From: Verrucomicrobiota bacterium
GTDB taxonomy: Bacteria; Verrucomicrobiota; Verrucomicrobiia; Limisphaerales; JADJPG01
Direction of reading: 5' to 3'
Assembly: GCA_016713365.1 (NCBI GenBank)
Contig: JADJPG010000063.1
Location: forward strand, 1-56,216
Length of the DNA stretch: 56,216 nt
Made by a program: the position numbers and the translations under genes. Shown here in pieces: positions 36,025-44,527 of the stretch (its first letter is position 1; each line of letters starts with the position of its first letter). Below the pieces are notes generated by a model that was not told the origin of the DNA, did no database searches, and saw only the letters and a program-made list of their open reading frames with translations.

Positions 36025-37065
36025 CTAATTGTTCATCGCGGTCGATCTCACTGCCGCGCGCGGCGTGGCAGAGGGCGTGAGCAGTTCGAGATCGGAACGC
36101 TTCTCTTCGCTGTCTTCACCGCCGAGCACGATGATCTGCGTGCTGCCTGCGGTCACGATGCGATGAGCGAGCCGGGGATGCTTCACCCGGCCGACGACTT
36201 CCCAGGCACTGCCATCGACCGCGAGCCGCAGCAGGTCGCCCTGGAACATATTCGCGTAGATGCGTCCGTTCTGCGCGATGGCCGAGCAGCTGAAACCCTG
36301 ATGCTTGCCGGGCGGAAGCTCCGGCCCTTTCGACCACTGGCCGGTCTTCGTGTCGTAAATGTCCACGGCGAGCGTGGTCTTGTTGTCGCTGTTCATGCCG
36401 CCAATGCAGTAGAGGCGCGAGCCCTGCGCCGCGAGTGCAAGCGCACGGCGTTGGAACGGTTGCGCGAACTCGGTCCAGCCCGCGCCGGGATTCTTGAGAT
36501 CGAGCACCAGTGCATTGGCCGGCCAGACCGGTTTGTTCGTGCCGCCAGCAAGCGACCAACCGCCCGCGATGTAGAGCTTGTCGCCGAGGACCACGGCGTC
36601 ATGGCTGGAACGCACGGCCGGCAACGGCGCAAGCGTCTCCCAGGTTCCGCGACGCGGATCGAAACGTTCGAAGTGCGCGGTGGAATACAAATCCTGCTTC
36701 GCCCCGGCGGGATTGCGCGCGGCCATGCCGCCCGTGCGATACACCACGCCGTTGTGCGCGACGAGCGGCAGGCCCTGCGACGGCGCGGCAGTCGGCAGCG
36801 TTTCCCAAGTCGTGCCTTCGCTCAGCTTCAGACGATGAAACGAGCCGCTGACTTTGTCCGCCGAGTAATCGTGACGTTCGCCCTTGTGCCCGCCGAAGAC
36901 GTAGAGCCAGCCGTCGGTCGTGACCGCCCCAAAGCTGGTCACCGTTTCAGGCATGGGCGCGAGCGAGGCGGCGGGCGATTCGACGCGGGAGGTAGGCGTG
37001 GTGGTGCAGGCACCGAGAACGAGCGCGAGCGTGAGTGAAGCGAAGAGAGGGATGCGATGTTTCAT
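36025..37065 (-). CDS. Kelch-repeat lipoprotein
   Basis: ATG 37065 opens a lipoprotein signal ending at LVLGAC. The protein, about 346 residues, consists of Kelch propeller blades: TTDGWLYVFGGHKGERHDYS, HNGVVYRTGGMAAR, LGDKLYIAGGWSLAGG, GSRLYCIGGMNSDNK, QNGRIYANMFQGD and TQIIVLGGEDSEEK. Each has the hydrophobic-Gly-Gly core. It should sit on the cell surface or in the periplasm as a binding propeller. The coding frame is open further upstream but overlaps the pseudopilin gene there in another frame. Gap to the next gene is 28 nt. Confidence 0.88.
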   Translation of the reverse strand: MKHRIPLFASLTLALVLGACTTTPTSRVESPAASLAPMPETVTSFGAVTTDGWLYVFGGHKGERHDYSADKVSGSFHRLKLSEGTTWETLPTAAPSQGLPLVAHNGVVYRTGGMAARNPAGAKQDLYSTAHFERFDPRRGTWETLAPLPAVRSSHDAVVLGDKLYIAGGWSLAGGTNKPVWPANALVLDLKNPGAGWTEFAQPFQRRALALAAQGSRLYCIGGMNSDNKTTLAVDIYDTKTGQWSKGPELPPGKHQGFSCSAIAQNGRIYANMFQGDLLRLAVDGSAWEVVGRVKHPRLAHRIVTAGSTQIIVLGGEDSEEKRSDLELLTPSATPRAAVRSTAMNN

Positions 37066-37085
37066 GGTGTCGTTAATCGGAGGAG

Positions 37086-37931
37086 TCAGGGTTTGAGAAC
37101 GAAATCGGGACGGTCGGCGGTGTTGGCCCAGTGCTGCATATCTTGCAGCCCGGCGGTGTTCATCACCTGCGCATGACCGTCGATCATGCCGGCGACGGCA
37201 CGTCCATCGTAGCGCGGCGCGACGAAGCCCCACTGGCTCGGTGTCGTGCTCGGCGTCCAGTTGGCGGACCATCGGCGCGAGGTCAGGTACGGCGGCAGCA
37301 CCTGGTAGTAACCATTGGCGTCGAGACCGGAGGTCGCTGAACGCGCAGAGACAAACATCATCAGGTCGGACGGACGTCGTACTTCGCTGACCTTGGTCAC
37401 GACCGTGCCGCTGCCGAACTTCGCGTTCGCGGCCGCAGCAGGAAGCTCCGTTTCGTTGCCGCCGACGAAGTAGGAGTTGATCCCCAGCGACGGGAAAACG
37501 CTGACGGCGTAAACGTAGCTCGCGCGATCCTGTCCCTGCAGGTCGGCCAGCTTCGCGCGGTTGCCGGCGCAGTAGATCGTCTCGAACGATTGCGCGAGAT
37601 AGGGCGAGAGCCGCCACGGGTAACGCGCGTTGATGGGGAAACTCAGCGGCTGGCCGACCTCATCGACCGCATTCGTATCCGTCACGTAGCCGGGGAAAAT
37701 AGCGTCGTCGTTGTCGTCGGCGTAGGTCTGCGCGGCAAGCATCAACTGGCGCGCGGAGGAAAGTTCCTCGATCATCCGCGCCTTGCGCTTCGCCTTGCCG
37801 AGACATGGCAGCAGCAGCGACGCGAGAATCGCGATGATGGCGATCACTACCAGCAACTCGATCAGCGTGAAGCCGCCGCCGGTCTGGCGGAACCGGCTGG
37901 CGAAGGAGGCTCTGGTGGCACGGCTTTTCAT
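37086..37931 (-). CDS. Type II secretion/prepilin-type protein (pseudopilin-like)
   Basis: 281 residues with a short basic leader and the prepilin cleavage site G-FTLIELLVVIAIIAILASLL, giving an N-methylated Phe on a long hydrophobic helix. This is followed by AKRKARMIEELSSARQLMLA, a conserved DUF1559-like spine, and a large globular beta domain. Such proteins are multiplied in Verrucomicrobia and Planctomycetes and are probably cleaved by a prepilin peptidase. It overlaps the TSP3-type gene stop by 4 nt (ATGA) and precedes the Kelch gene by 20 nt. Confidence 0.88.
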   Translation of the reverse strand: MKSRATRASFASRFRQTGGGFTLIELLVVIAIIAILASLLLPCLGKAKRKARMIEELSSARQLMLAAQTYADDNDDAIFPGYVTDTNAVDEVGQPLSFPINARYPWRLSPYLAQSFETIYCAGNRAKLADLQGQDRASYVYAVSVFPSLGINSYFVGGNETELPAAAANAKFGSGTVVTKVSEVRRPSDLMMFVSARSATSGLDANGYYQVLPPYLTSRRWSANWTPSTTPSQWGFVAPRYDGRAVAGMIDGHAQVMNTAGLQDMQHWANTADRPDFVLKP

Positions 37932-39170
37932 TTCACGCGAACGCGATAGAACTTCGGCGAGGCAACGCCGGACGTTTCGGAGCCGTCGTCAGTCCAGGAC
38001 GCCACGCCAGGCTCGTCGTAGAAAAGCACGTCCGGGTCCTCAATCTGCGACCAGGCCGCGAGGTCGCTCGAATACTCGATGACGTAGTGCCGCGAGGGCG
38101 CGTGTTGAAATGTGATCGTTGTCGCGCCATCGGACATGCGTTGTGCGGAACGAATCGCAAGTGTAGCGCCGGCGTTCTTGGGATCGGTGCCCGTGATCCA
38201 CTCTGCGCGATTCGACAATCCGTCGAGGTCGGAGTCTTCTTCGGCCGTCGGCGAGAGTGAGGAGAACCACGCTTGTTCCCAGTCGTCCGGAAGGCCGTCC
38301 GTGTCCGAGTCGTCCGCGCGAATCGCCACGCCTTCGATCTCCAGCGCGGGTGGTGTGCCGAGCACGCTGTCGCGCGTGTAGAACTCCGGCCACGCCGGCG
38401 TACCGCCAAACTCGGACGTGTGCAGTCCAGTGATCGTAAACCGCAATCGACCCGAGTCGCAGCCGTGCTGCAGATACTGGCGCACGAAGGGATCGGCGAG
38501 GTTCAGCTCGAAACGAATGGTGGTTCCAGACGGCACGAGGTCGCCGGGTGCGACGCCGACCGCCTGTCCGATGGCGAAGGGATGAACCTCGAACGTCGGA
38601 AACGCCGCGTTGGTTTTGCCGACGTTGTTCCCGACATCGACCAACGTTCCGTTCGTGCTGTAGCCAGCGGCGAAGGCGTTTCGCCTACCCGACGCAGAAC
38701 TACCGAAAGGACCGTCTTCGGCAAAGGTTTCGGCGGTGAAACCATTCCGGAAATCAGCTCCGAACAACTCGATCGGGCGGCCAAGGTCGGCGTCGAGCGT
38801 GAACGCCGGATCATTGGTCGGAAAGAACGTGGTGAACGCATCGAACGTCGGGTCAAAGCGGAACGCTCGATCTCGACTGATCGTGGCGGTGAGCGTCGCG
38901 CGGCGGATGACGTAGTTTGTCGCTCCGAGACCGGTGGCGATGTCGCCCTCGATATCGAAGCCGAGCAGAAACTGCCCGTGCCGCGAATCAACGCCCGCGT
39001 CATCGCCCAGCGTGCCGAATACCGGTGCGGTCGGGCGCGTGCCGGGCGAGGCGTTGAAGGGATACATCCAGCGATCGAGCGAAGGTTGCGCGTAGTTCAC
39101 CGTGAACGGCTGGCTCTGCGCAACGCAGGCAAACCCAGCGCGCAGAGAGTGAGGAGAATCCTTCGCTTCA
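37928..39170 (-). pseudogene. Exported thrombospondin type 3-like protein, frame broken near 39121
   Basis: The main frame (to 39100) encodes a beta-rich protein with a calcium-binding TSP3-type segment (DDSDTDGLPDDWEQ, EDSDLDGLSNRAEWITGTDP). Its C-terminal domain (TITFQHAPSRHYVIEYSSDL, PKFYRVRVK) is like those of other exported proteins here. No signal peptide is present in that frame. A signal peptide (MKRRILLTLCALGLPAL) begins at ATG 39170 in another frame. One missing G near 39121 would join it to AQSQPFTVNYAQPS. It is probably one gene with a sequencing error or recent mutation. It lies 32 nt after the PEP-CTERM gene. Confidence 0.72.
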
Positions 39171-39202
39171 TATCCGGTAGTGGATGAGTTACGTCTGAAG
39201 TT

Positions 39203-39874
39203 TTAGCGGCGCTTGCGCATCGTGCGCCAGCCGAGCATCAGACTACCGAGGCCGAGCAGCGCGTAGGTGGAAGGCTCCGGCACCACCAGCGTATGCTGGT
39301 TCCAGGTGTCGAGCGTCATCGCGTCGAAGCTCACGCTCGGGCCGGCGCCATTGAAGGAGATCGAGTATTCGTTCACCGCGAGTCCGGTGAGATTCCACTG
39401 AAAGAGCGACGAAACCGACGCACCGAGTGTCGTGCCGCGATCGAGTTCGAGATAAGACTCCGGCGCAAGCGAATGGATTCCGCCTGCATCCGTGTAGGTC
39501 AACGTCACCGAGCTGTAGTCGAGTTCGCTGCCGAGCGTGCGCGTTTGCAGCACCACGGTGCCGAGCGTGAACGTCGTCGCGTCCGTGAGGTGGAACGCCT
39601 GGATGCCTTCCGAGAAATCATAAATGTTTCCCGTGCCGGTGATGAACGAGCCGGCACTGCCCATCTGGGTGAGAATCGCGCCGGTGGTGGCACCTGCCAT
39701 GTTGGCGAGATTGCCGGGCGCGCCGAACGCGACCGTGAAAGATTCCCAGTAACCGGCTTCGCTGTCGGCGGTGCCGCGAAATTCGGGAACGACAAAGTTG
39801 TTGGTGCCGGCGTGGAGCGAGGCTGCGGAGAGCAGCACGGTCGCCGTGAGGAAAAGAGTGGATACGACTTTCAT
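39203..39874 (-). CDS. PEP-CTERM sorting protein, DUF4465-like
   Basis: 223 residues from ATG 39874 (MKVVSTLFLTATVLLSAASL), with a signal peptide. The body (WESFTVAFGAPGNLANMAGA, TLTYTDAGGIHSLAPESYLE, DTWNQHTLVVPEP) is beta-rich and may be DUF4465-like. It ends with a classical PEP-CTERM tripartite tail VPEPSTYALLGLGSLMLGWR plus a basic end (KRR). The tail is recognised by an exosortase, linking the protein to surface polysaccharide export. It is first in the same-strand run of five exported-protein genes. Confidence 0.88.
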   Translation of the reverse strand: MKVVSTLFLTATVLLSAASLHAGTNNFVVPEFRGTADSEAGYWESFTVAFGAPGNLANMAGATTGAILTQMGSAGSFITGTGNIYDFSEGIQAFHLTDATTFTLGTVVLQTRTLGSELDYSSVTLTYTDAGGIHSLAPESYLELDRGTTLGASVSSLFQWNLTGLAVNEYSISFNGAGPSVSFDAMTLDTWNQHTLVVPEPSTYALLGLGSLMLGWRTMRKRR

Positions 39875-40044
39875 AGAGCTTCTGAATTCACGATGCGTTC
39901 CGGTTGCGGACACAACGCCCACGCCGCGCATCGATGAGTGATGTTAAGGATTCCTCCGCTTCGTGCTCCCGGCCGCTTGCGAAAGCTTGTCGGTGGCTTG
40001 CGCTCAAGATTTCGCAAAAGATCGCAAAATGGCGCAACCGTCGC

Positions 40045-40980
40045 TCAAACCGGAGCGAGGCCGTTCACGATCTCGTTCCACGCGAGATCATGTTCGGGCG
40101 GCACCGAGAGTCCGAGCAGCAGCTGGTCCTCGCTGTCGTACAGCTCAAGGGCGGGCGCGGCATGAACCTCCGGCGGCGACGGTACCCACCACATCTCCGC
40201 CACGGCGTTGAGTTGAAGGCGCAGTTGCGTCTCGTCCGAAGTCACCGTGAGGCGTCGTTCGGTTTGTTCCAGCGCGACCGGCGTCCAGAGCGCGGACTGA
40301 ATCACCGGCGCGGAAATGATCGTGGTCGTCAGGCGCAGGCGTCGGGCGAGGATGGACTCAAAGATTGCCGGCAGGCAGCCAGTCGGCAGACGGATGGAAC
40401 CATTCGCCGGGGCTTCGACATACTCCCACTTGCGGCAACGAAAGCGCTCGTGATAGCCGGTGCAGATTCCGTTTCCACGCGCCGGCCAGAAGGTTCGTGC
40501 TCCCGGCTCGCTTTGATGTCGGCGCGCAAACTCGGCGAATACGTCATCAACGTCGGCGTCCGTCAGCAAGACCTGATGCGCCGCGTTGTTGCTGTGCCCG
40601 ACGATGGCGAGCGACTGACAGACGCCCTTCGCCGTGGGTCTGCGCGTCGCCCACACTCGACGCCATTCCGCGAAGTCGAAGCCCAGCCCGCCGAGCCCGT
40701 TCACTGCAAAGCGTCCGCCGGGACAGAAGTCGAACTGCGGAAACCTGCCACGCTGCGTGAGAATCGCCGCGTCGTTGAGCGTCGAGGCGACGACGTTGCC
40801 CAGCGCGTGCAGCCCTTGCGCCATGCCCGCCCAGTCACCGGCCAGCGAGACGTGCGCCGCGCCATGATCGCACAGACGCAGATTGTGCGGCTCGATGCCC
40901 TTGCCGAATGCAGTGGTCGCCGTGGAGGGTGCCCCTGTCGAGCGCGAGCCTTTCCAGTGAAGCCGGTTGGGCGCGTTCAT
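40045..40980 (-). CDS. HemS/ChuX-like heme-handling protein (tentative)
   Basis: 311 residues from ATG 40980. The pattern DWAGMAQGLHALGNVVASTL, RGRFPQFDFCPGG and LGGLGFDFAEWRRVWATRR, then QSLAIVGHSNNAAHQVLLTD, recalls the hemin-degrading HemS/HmuS and ChuX/HutX fold, where similar 'DW..LL..L..LG.V...TRN' and 'LQFFD..G.AVHKV.LT' blocks occur. A C-terminal extension (from about residue 195) is not part of that family. There is no signal peptide, so it is cytoplasmic. It starts one base from the stop of the CBM48-like gene (TGATG), so they are coupled. The assignment rests on motif resemblance only. Confidence 0.45.
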   Translation of the reverse strand: MNAPNRLHWKGSRSTGAPSTATTAFGKGIEPHNLRLCDHGAAHVSLAGDWAGMAQGLHALGNVVASTLNDAAILTQRGRFPQFDFCPGGRFAVNGLGGLGFDFAEWRRVWATRRPTAKGVCQSLAIVGHSNNAAHQVLLTDADVDDVFAEFARRHQSEPGARTFWPARGNGICTGYHERFRCRKWEYVEAPANGSIRLPTGCLPAIFESILARRLRLTTTIISAPVIQSALWTPVALEQTERRLTVTSDETQLRLQLNAVAEMWWVPSPPEVHAAPALELYDSEDQLLLGLSVPPEHDLAWNEIVNGLAPV

Positions 40981-41342
40981 CAGCGGGCGGGGCAGAGGGT
41001 GGCGGTGATGCGGCTGGCGTGAATCAACGCGAGACTCCAGGCGGTGCCATCCGCGGTGCGGACCTTTCCCGCCGTGCGATCCCAGCGTGCGCGGCCATCG
41101 ATGCAGAAGCGGTAGAAGAACCAACCCTGGTCCACGGCCACCCGCGTGACCCAGCCTCGCGCCTCGCGTCGCATGGGCACGCGCATCTGGCCGTTCTCGG
41201 AAAAGCCTTCGAGCACCACTTCACGCGCTCCATCTCCCGACTCCAGCGCGAACTCCGTTTCACCCGTCAGCGTGTCATTGCGATACATGCGACACTTAAA
41301 GCATGAGTCCGGTTTCAGCGCCTGCCCGTGTTTGCGAAACAT
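40980..41342 (-). CDS. CBM48/isoamylase-N-like small protein
   Basis: About 120 residues from ATG 41342 (an upstream TTG at 41360 is possible). A Cys pair (SCFKCRMY) is followed by a CBM48-like Ig fold: REVVLEGFSENGQMRVPMRR, GWVTRVAVDQGWFFYRFCID, ARWDRTAGKV. CBM48 modules bind glycogen-like glucans or act as regulatory domains. A free-standing module with an N-terminal Cys pair may regulate its partner gene rather than degrade glycan. It is translationally coupled to the downstream HemS-like gene. Confidence 0.6.
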   Translation of the reverse strand: MFRKHGQALKPDSCFKCRMYRNDTLTGETEFALESGDGAREVVLEGFSENGQMRVPMRREARGWVTRVAVDQGWFFYRFCIDGRARWDRTAGKVRTADGTAWSLALIHASRITATLCPAR

Positions 41343-41445
41343 TGTCGCCGAGTTGCGCAACGACTGAGGTAAAACGGTTTTCGTAGCGACGCATCACGAC
41401 TTCCAGATTTAACTCGCGGATTGTTTTGGGAGTTGTCTGAGACCC

Positions 41446-41643
41446 ATGTTATCGGTGATCAGGTTTGAGACACATCAGATGGTCACTCTGCGTTCCTTGG
41501 GGCAACGCTGGCTGAAGATCGTCTGGAAGGTGTGGCAGCCGAGCGCAATGTATGACGCAGACCTCCACGGTCGCAATCAGCTCAAGCATGGCTCCTGGGC
41601 GTTGCAACTCATCCTAAAAGCGGAAGCTCTCGCCCAGACATAG
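41446..41643 (+). pseudogene. IS110-type transposase C-terminal fragment
   Basis: 65 codons: LGQRWLKIVWKVWQPSAMYD, ADLHGRNQLKHGSWALQL. This matches the C-terminal end of IS110-family transposases (a Tyr-Asp, His and Gly-Ser-Trp end pattern). The rest of the transposase and IS ends are absent. It is a scar of an older insertion close to nrdB. Confidence 0.55.
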
Positions 41644-42067
41644 CCTTCACCACTCTGGCCAGACATCCCGGCGCGAAATCCTAAACGCCACGTCCCTGGC
41701 TCGGCGAGCACTGTCAACGGTGGAGCCGCAAAGAGCACCCCGGCGCGCAGCGCCCGTCCGGTTTGCGGACAACCTTGACCGGCGCAGACGAGCCATAAAA
41801 TCAACGAGGCGATTCGCGCCAGCATCATGCCCGGTCACCCCTTTGCGCTCGGCGAATAACTTTTTCAGAATCACCTCTTGCCAACCAGAGAACTTCTTGA
41901 ACTTTCCGTCCCCGCCATACAATCGCCCTCGGATTTCATCGCTGAGGACGCGACGGCGGACCCGCAGCATAGGCCAAGCGGTGATCATCCTCCCGACGAA
42001 CGGATCACCGAACGAAGGTCGGTTCGCCCATCCTCCTCAACTTGCCCGATGGATGAACAAGGCTCGT
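41644..42067. other. Noncoding stretch, no confident gene
   Basis: 424 bp between the transposase scar and the nrdB stop. A leftward frame (41647-41988) and an overlapping one (41577-41828) are open, but neither shows recognisable motifs; they may be decayed sequence. No RNA was recognised. Confidence 0.4.
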
Positions 42068-43129
42068 TCACCAGTTGAGTGCCCCGCCGGTTTGATACTC
42101 CGTCACGCGCGTTTCGAAGAAGTTCTTCTCCTTGCCGAGATCGATGGTCTCGCTCATCCACGGGAACGGATTCTTCGAGCCGTAGCGCGCGGTCAGACCG
42201 ATGCGCTCGATGCGGCGGTCGGCGATGTGCTGGACGTATTCGCGGAACAGCCCGGCGTTCAAGCCGAGGATGCCGCGCGGCAACGTGTCTTCGGCGAAGG
42301 CGATTTCCAGTTCGACCGCCTGCTCGATGAGTTCCTGCACTTCGCGCTGAAACTTTGGCGTCCACACGTCCGGGTTCTCGGCCTTGATGCCGTTGATGAG
42401 ATCGATGCCAAAGTTCAGGTGAATCGTCTCGTCGCGCAGGATGTATTGGAACTGCTCGCCCACGCCGGTCATGCGGTTCTGGCGATGGAACGAGAGCATC
42501 ATCACGAAGCCGCTGTAGAAGAAGATTCCTTCCATGATGACGTAGAAGCCGACGAGATTTTTCACGAAGCGCTGCTTGCCCGCGGTCGTGTCCGTGCTGA
42601 AGCCGGGCTCCACGATGTCCGCCGTGAGCCGCATCTCGAAGGCGTCCTTCTCATGAATCGAGTTCACCTCGTGATACATGTTGAACACCTCGCGCTCGTC
42701 GAGTCCGAGCGACTCGCAGATGTAGTGGAAGGTGTGCGTGTGAATCGCCTCCTCAAACGACTGGCGCAGGAGATACTGCCGCGCCTCGGGGTTCGTGATG
42801 TGCTTGAAGATGGCGAGCACGATGTTGTTTCCGACGAGGCTTTCGGCGGTGCTGAAGAAACCCAGCGTTCGCATGATGACTTTGCGCTCGTCCGCGGTGA
42901 GCTTGTTGGACTTCCACAGCTCGATGTCCTTCTGCATCGGAACTTCAGTGGGCATCCAGTGGTTCGCGCAGCCGTTCAGATAATGTTCCCACGCCCATTT
43001 GTATTTCAACGGCATGAGCTGGTTCACATCGACGGCGCGGCAGTTCAGGAGCCGCTTGTCCTCGGCGTTGATGCGTTTGGTCAGATCGTGGGTGACGGGA
43101 CGTTCGGTGGTGGTGTTGCAGCAAGACAT
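42068..43129 (-). CDS. nrdB: Ribonucleotide reductase beta subunit, class Ic-like
   Basis: 353 residues, very like chlamydial R2c: HTHTF...YICESLGLDE, FVKNLVGFYVIMEGIFFYSG, YILRDETIHLNFGIDLINGI, NPFPWMSETIDLGKEKNFFE. The metal ligands are E96 (Glu where class Ia has Asp), E127, H130, E200, E234 and H237. The position of the radical Tyr is F134 (EAIHTHTF), as in Chlamydia. Class Ic enzymes use a Mn/Fe cofactor instead of a Tyr radical. It works with NrdA to make deoxynucleotides aerobically. It lies on the same strand as nrdA but is separated by a plus-strand regulatory module, so the two need separate or very long transcripts. Confidence 0.95.
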   Translation of the reverse strand: MSCCNTTTERPVTHDLTKRINAEDKRLLNCRAVDVNQLMPLKYKWAWEHYLNGCANHWMPTEVPMQKDIELWKSNKLTADERKVIMRTLGFFSTAESLVGNNIVLAIFKHITNPEARQYLLRQSFEEAIHTHTFHYICESLGLDEREVFNMYHEVNSIHEKDAFEMRLTADIVEPGFSTDTTAGKQRFVKNLVGFYVIMEGIFFYSGFVMMLSFHRQNRMTGVGEQFQYILRDETIHLNFGIDLINGIKAENPDVWTPKFQREVQELIEQAVELEIAFAEDTLPRGILGLNAGLFREYVQHIADRRIERIGLTARYGSKNPFPWMSETIDLGKEKNFFETRVTEYQTGGALNW

Positions 43130-43252
43130 GGGTTGAGTCGTGGTTAATGATTTGGACTGTTTGTGAAAAAAACTTCACGGGATTTGCCGAGGCAAGGAGT
43201 AAGCCAGATAACGCGGCGAATGGTTCGCCGCAAAACTGAAAGACAACAAACT

Positions 43253-43654
43253 ATGAAAAACCTGCTCATCACCGCCGGGGCGGTCGCTTTGGCCGCCGTC
43301 ATCAACCTCAACGCCGCCGAGCCGTTGCTCTCGCCCAAGGCGAAGGCCAATCAAACCCGCACGGTGTCCGGAACGACGGAGAACAGACTGGAGCGCGGAC
43401 TCCAGCCGATGTCGCCCAAGGCGCAAAGCATCCTGGTCCGCAAGGTCAGCGGCACCGGCGACGGGCGTGACCTGGTGCGAGAATCGCGCAACATTACCGC
43501 CAGTCCGAAGGTGCTCGCCGTCTTTCCGCACCTGGCGAAATCCTCCACGTCGGACGCGATGGCCTCCTGCAAGACGATGAAGAAGGGCGAATGCGCGATG
43601 GCTTGCTGCAAGGAGACCACCTCGCACTGCGCAGGCGGCTGCTGCAAATCGTGA
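43253..43654 (+). CDS. Small exported Cys-rich protein
   Basis: 133 residues from ATG 43253 (KNLLITAGAVALAAVINLNA, signal peptide). Two related segments (LLSPKAKANQTRTVSGT, MSPKAQSILVRKVSGT) are followed by a Cys/Met/His-rich tail (MASCKTMKKGECAMACCKET, SHCAGGCCKS). The tail suggests metal binding. It lies 69 nt before a CnrYXH-like anti-sigma/sensor/sigma set and may be its target or the metal-binding effector. I do not recognise the family. Confidence 0.75.
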   Translation: MKNLLITAGAVALAAVINLNAAEPLLSPKAKANQTRTVSGTTENRLERGLQPMSPKAQSILVRKVSGTGDGRDLVRESRNITASPKVLAVFPHLAKSSTSDAMASCKTMKKGECAMACCKETTSHCAGGCCKS

Positions 43655-43723
43655 GGCTGGGCAAGTGCCGCGCACCGAGGCAAACTTCGGGCGGCGGGTG
43701 AAGGCCAGCCGCCATTTCTGATT

Positions 43724-44038
43724 ATGAGCGACGAAGTCAATCCATCCGAAGACGCCCGCCTGCGCGCCCGGCTCCGCGAGGCTCATCCGGCGGATGAGCT
43801 TCCGCCCGGCTTCAAGAACGCCGTGTGGCGGCGCATCGAGCAGACGAATGAGAATGAACAGCCGCGCTGGATCGATGCCGTGGCCGTCTGGCTGTTCCGT
43901 CCACGGTTCGCGCTCGCGAGTCTCGCCGCCGTGATGCTGCTGGGCACGCTGCTCGGACTGGCGGCGGGTGATGCGTCGAAAGATTCGGCGCAGGCCCTTT
44001 ACGTAATGGCGGTGGACCCGTTCCAAAAACAACCCTGA
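43724..44038 (+). CDS. Small single-pass membrane protein, CnrY-like anti-sigma candidate
   Basis: 104 residues: a charged cytoplasmic N-terminus (EDARLRARLREAHPADELPP, FKNAVWRRIEQ), one membrane helix (FALASLAAVMLLGTLLGLAA) and a short outer tail. The size and layout match CnrY-type or ZAS-free anti-sigma factors. It is followed 3 nt later by a CnrX-like sensor and then an ECF sigma gene, the order seen in cnrYXH. The identity is inferred from this order, not from sequence similarity. Confidence 0.6.
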   Translation: MSDEVNPSEDARLRARLREAHPADELPPGFKNAVWRRIEQTNENEQPRWIDAVAVWLFRPRFALASLAAVMLLGTLLGLAAGDASKDSAQALYVMAVDPFQKQP

Positions 44039-44041
44039 GTC

Positions 44042-44527
44042 ATGCGCTCCACCACTTTCAAACTCGTCGTCGTCGCGCTCGTCATTCTCGCGGCGTTCGC
44101 GGCCTGTTATTTCGGCGCCAGATGGTTCAGCGCGGCCATTCCGGAGGGTGGCGGTGAACTCGCGTGGCTCCAGACTGAGTTCCGCCTGGGTGACGGTGAA
44201 ATGCAGCGCATCCGCCAGCTTCACGAAGGCTACATGCCGAAGTGCGAGGAGATGTGCGCCCGCATCGCCGCGAAGAACGGCGAATTGAACGCCGCGCTCG
44301 GCGGTGCCACAAACGTGTCGGCGGAAGTCCGGCAGAAGCTCGCCGAGGTCGCCGTGCTGCGGGCCGAGTGTCAGGCGAAGATGCTGGCTCATTTCTACGA
44401 GGTCAGCCATGCGATGCCTCCGGCCCAGGGTGCGCGGTATCTCGCCGAGATGAAACGGCTGACGCTCGGACTCCACGCGCGACAGGAGGAGTCCATGACT
44501 GGAACGAACGCCCATGTCCGACCCTGA
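44042..44527 (+). CDS. Periplasmic heavy-metal sensor-like protein (CnrX/Spy-type)
   Basis: 161 residues: an N-terminal anchor (KLVVVALVILAAFAACYFGA) and an all-helical exported domain, AWLQTEFRLGDGEMQRIRQL, HEGYMPKCEEMCARIAAKNG, LAEVAVLRAECQAKMLAHFY. The LTxxEF...H..Y...C...C arrangement resembles the heavy-metal resistance family PF13801 (CnrX, CzcS-associated and CpxP/Spy-like). His, Cys and Met in the first two helices could bind Cu or Ni/Co. It overlaps the ECF gene by 14 nt, consistent with a coupled regulatory set. Confidence 0.75.
   Translation: MRSTTFKLVVVALVILAAFAACYFGARWFSAAIPEGGGELAWLQTEFRLGDGEMQRIRQLHEGYMPKCEEMCARIAAKNGELNAALGGATNVSAEVRQKLAEVAVLRAECQAKMLAHFYEVSHAMPPAQGARYLAEMKRLTLGLHARQEESMTGTNAHVRP

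Noticed and set aside
41720..43147. Rightward open frame of 475 codons
   Set aside because: It is fully antisense to nrdB, which has all class Ic motifs.
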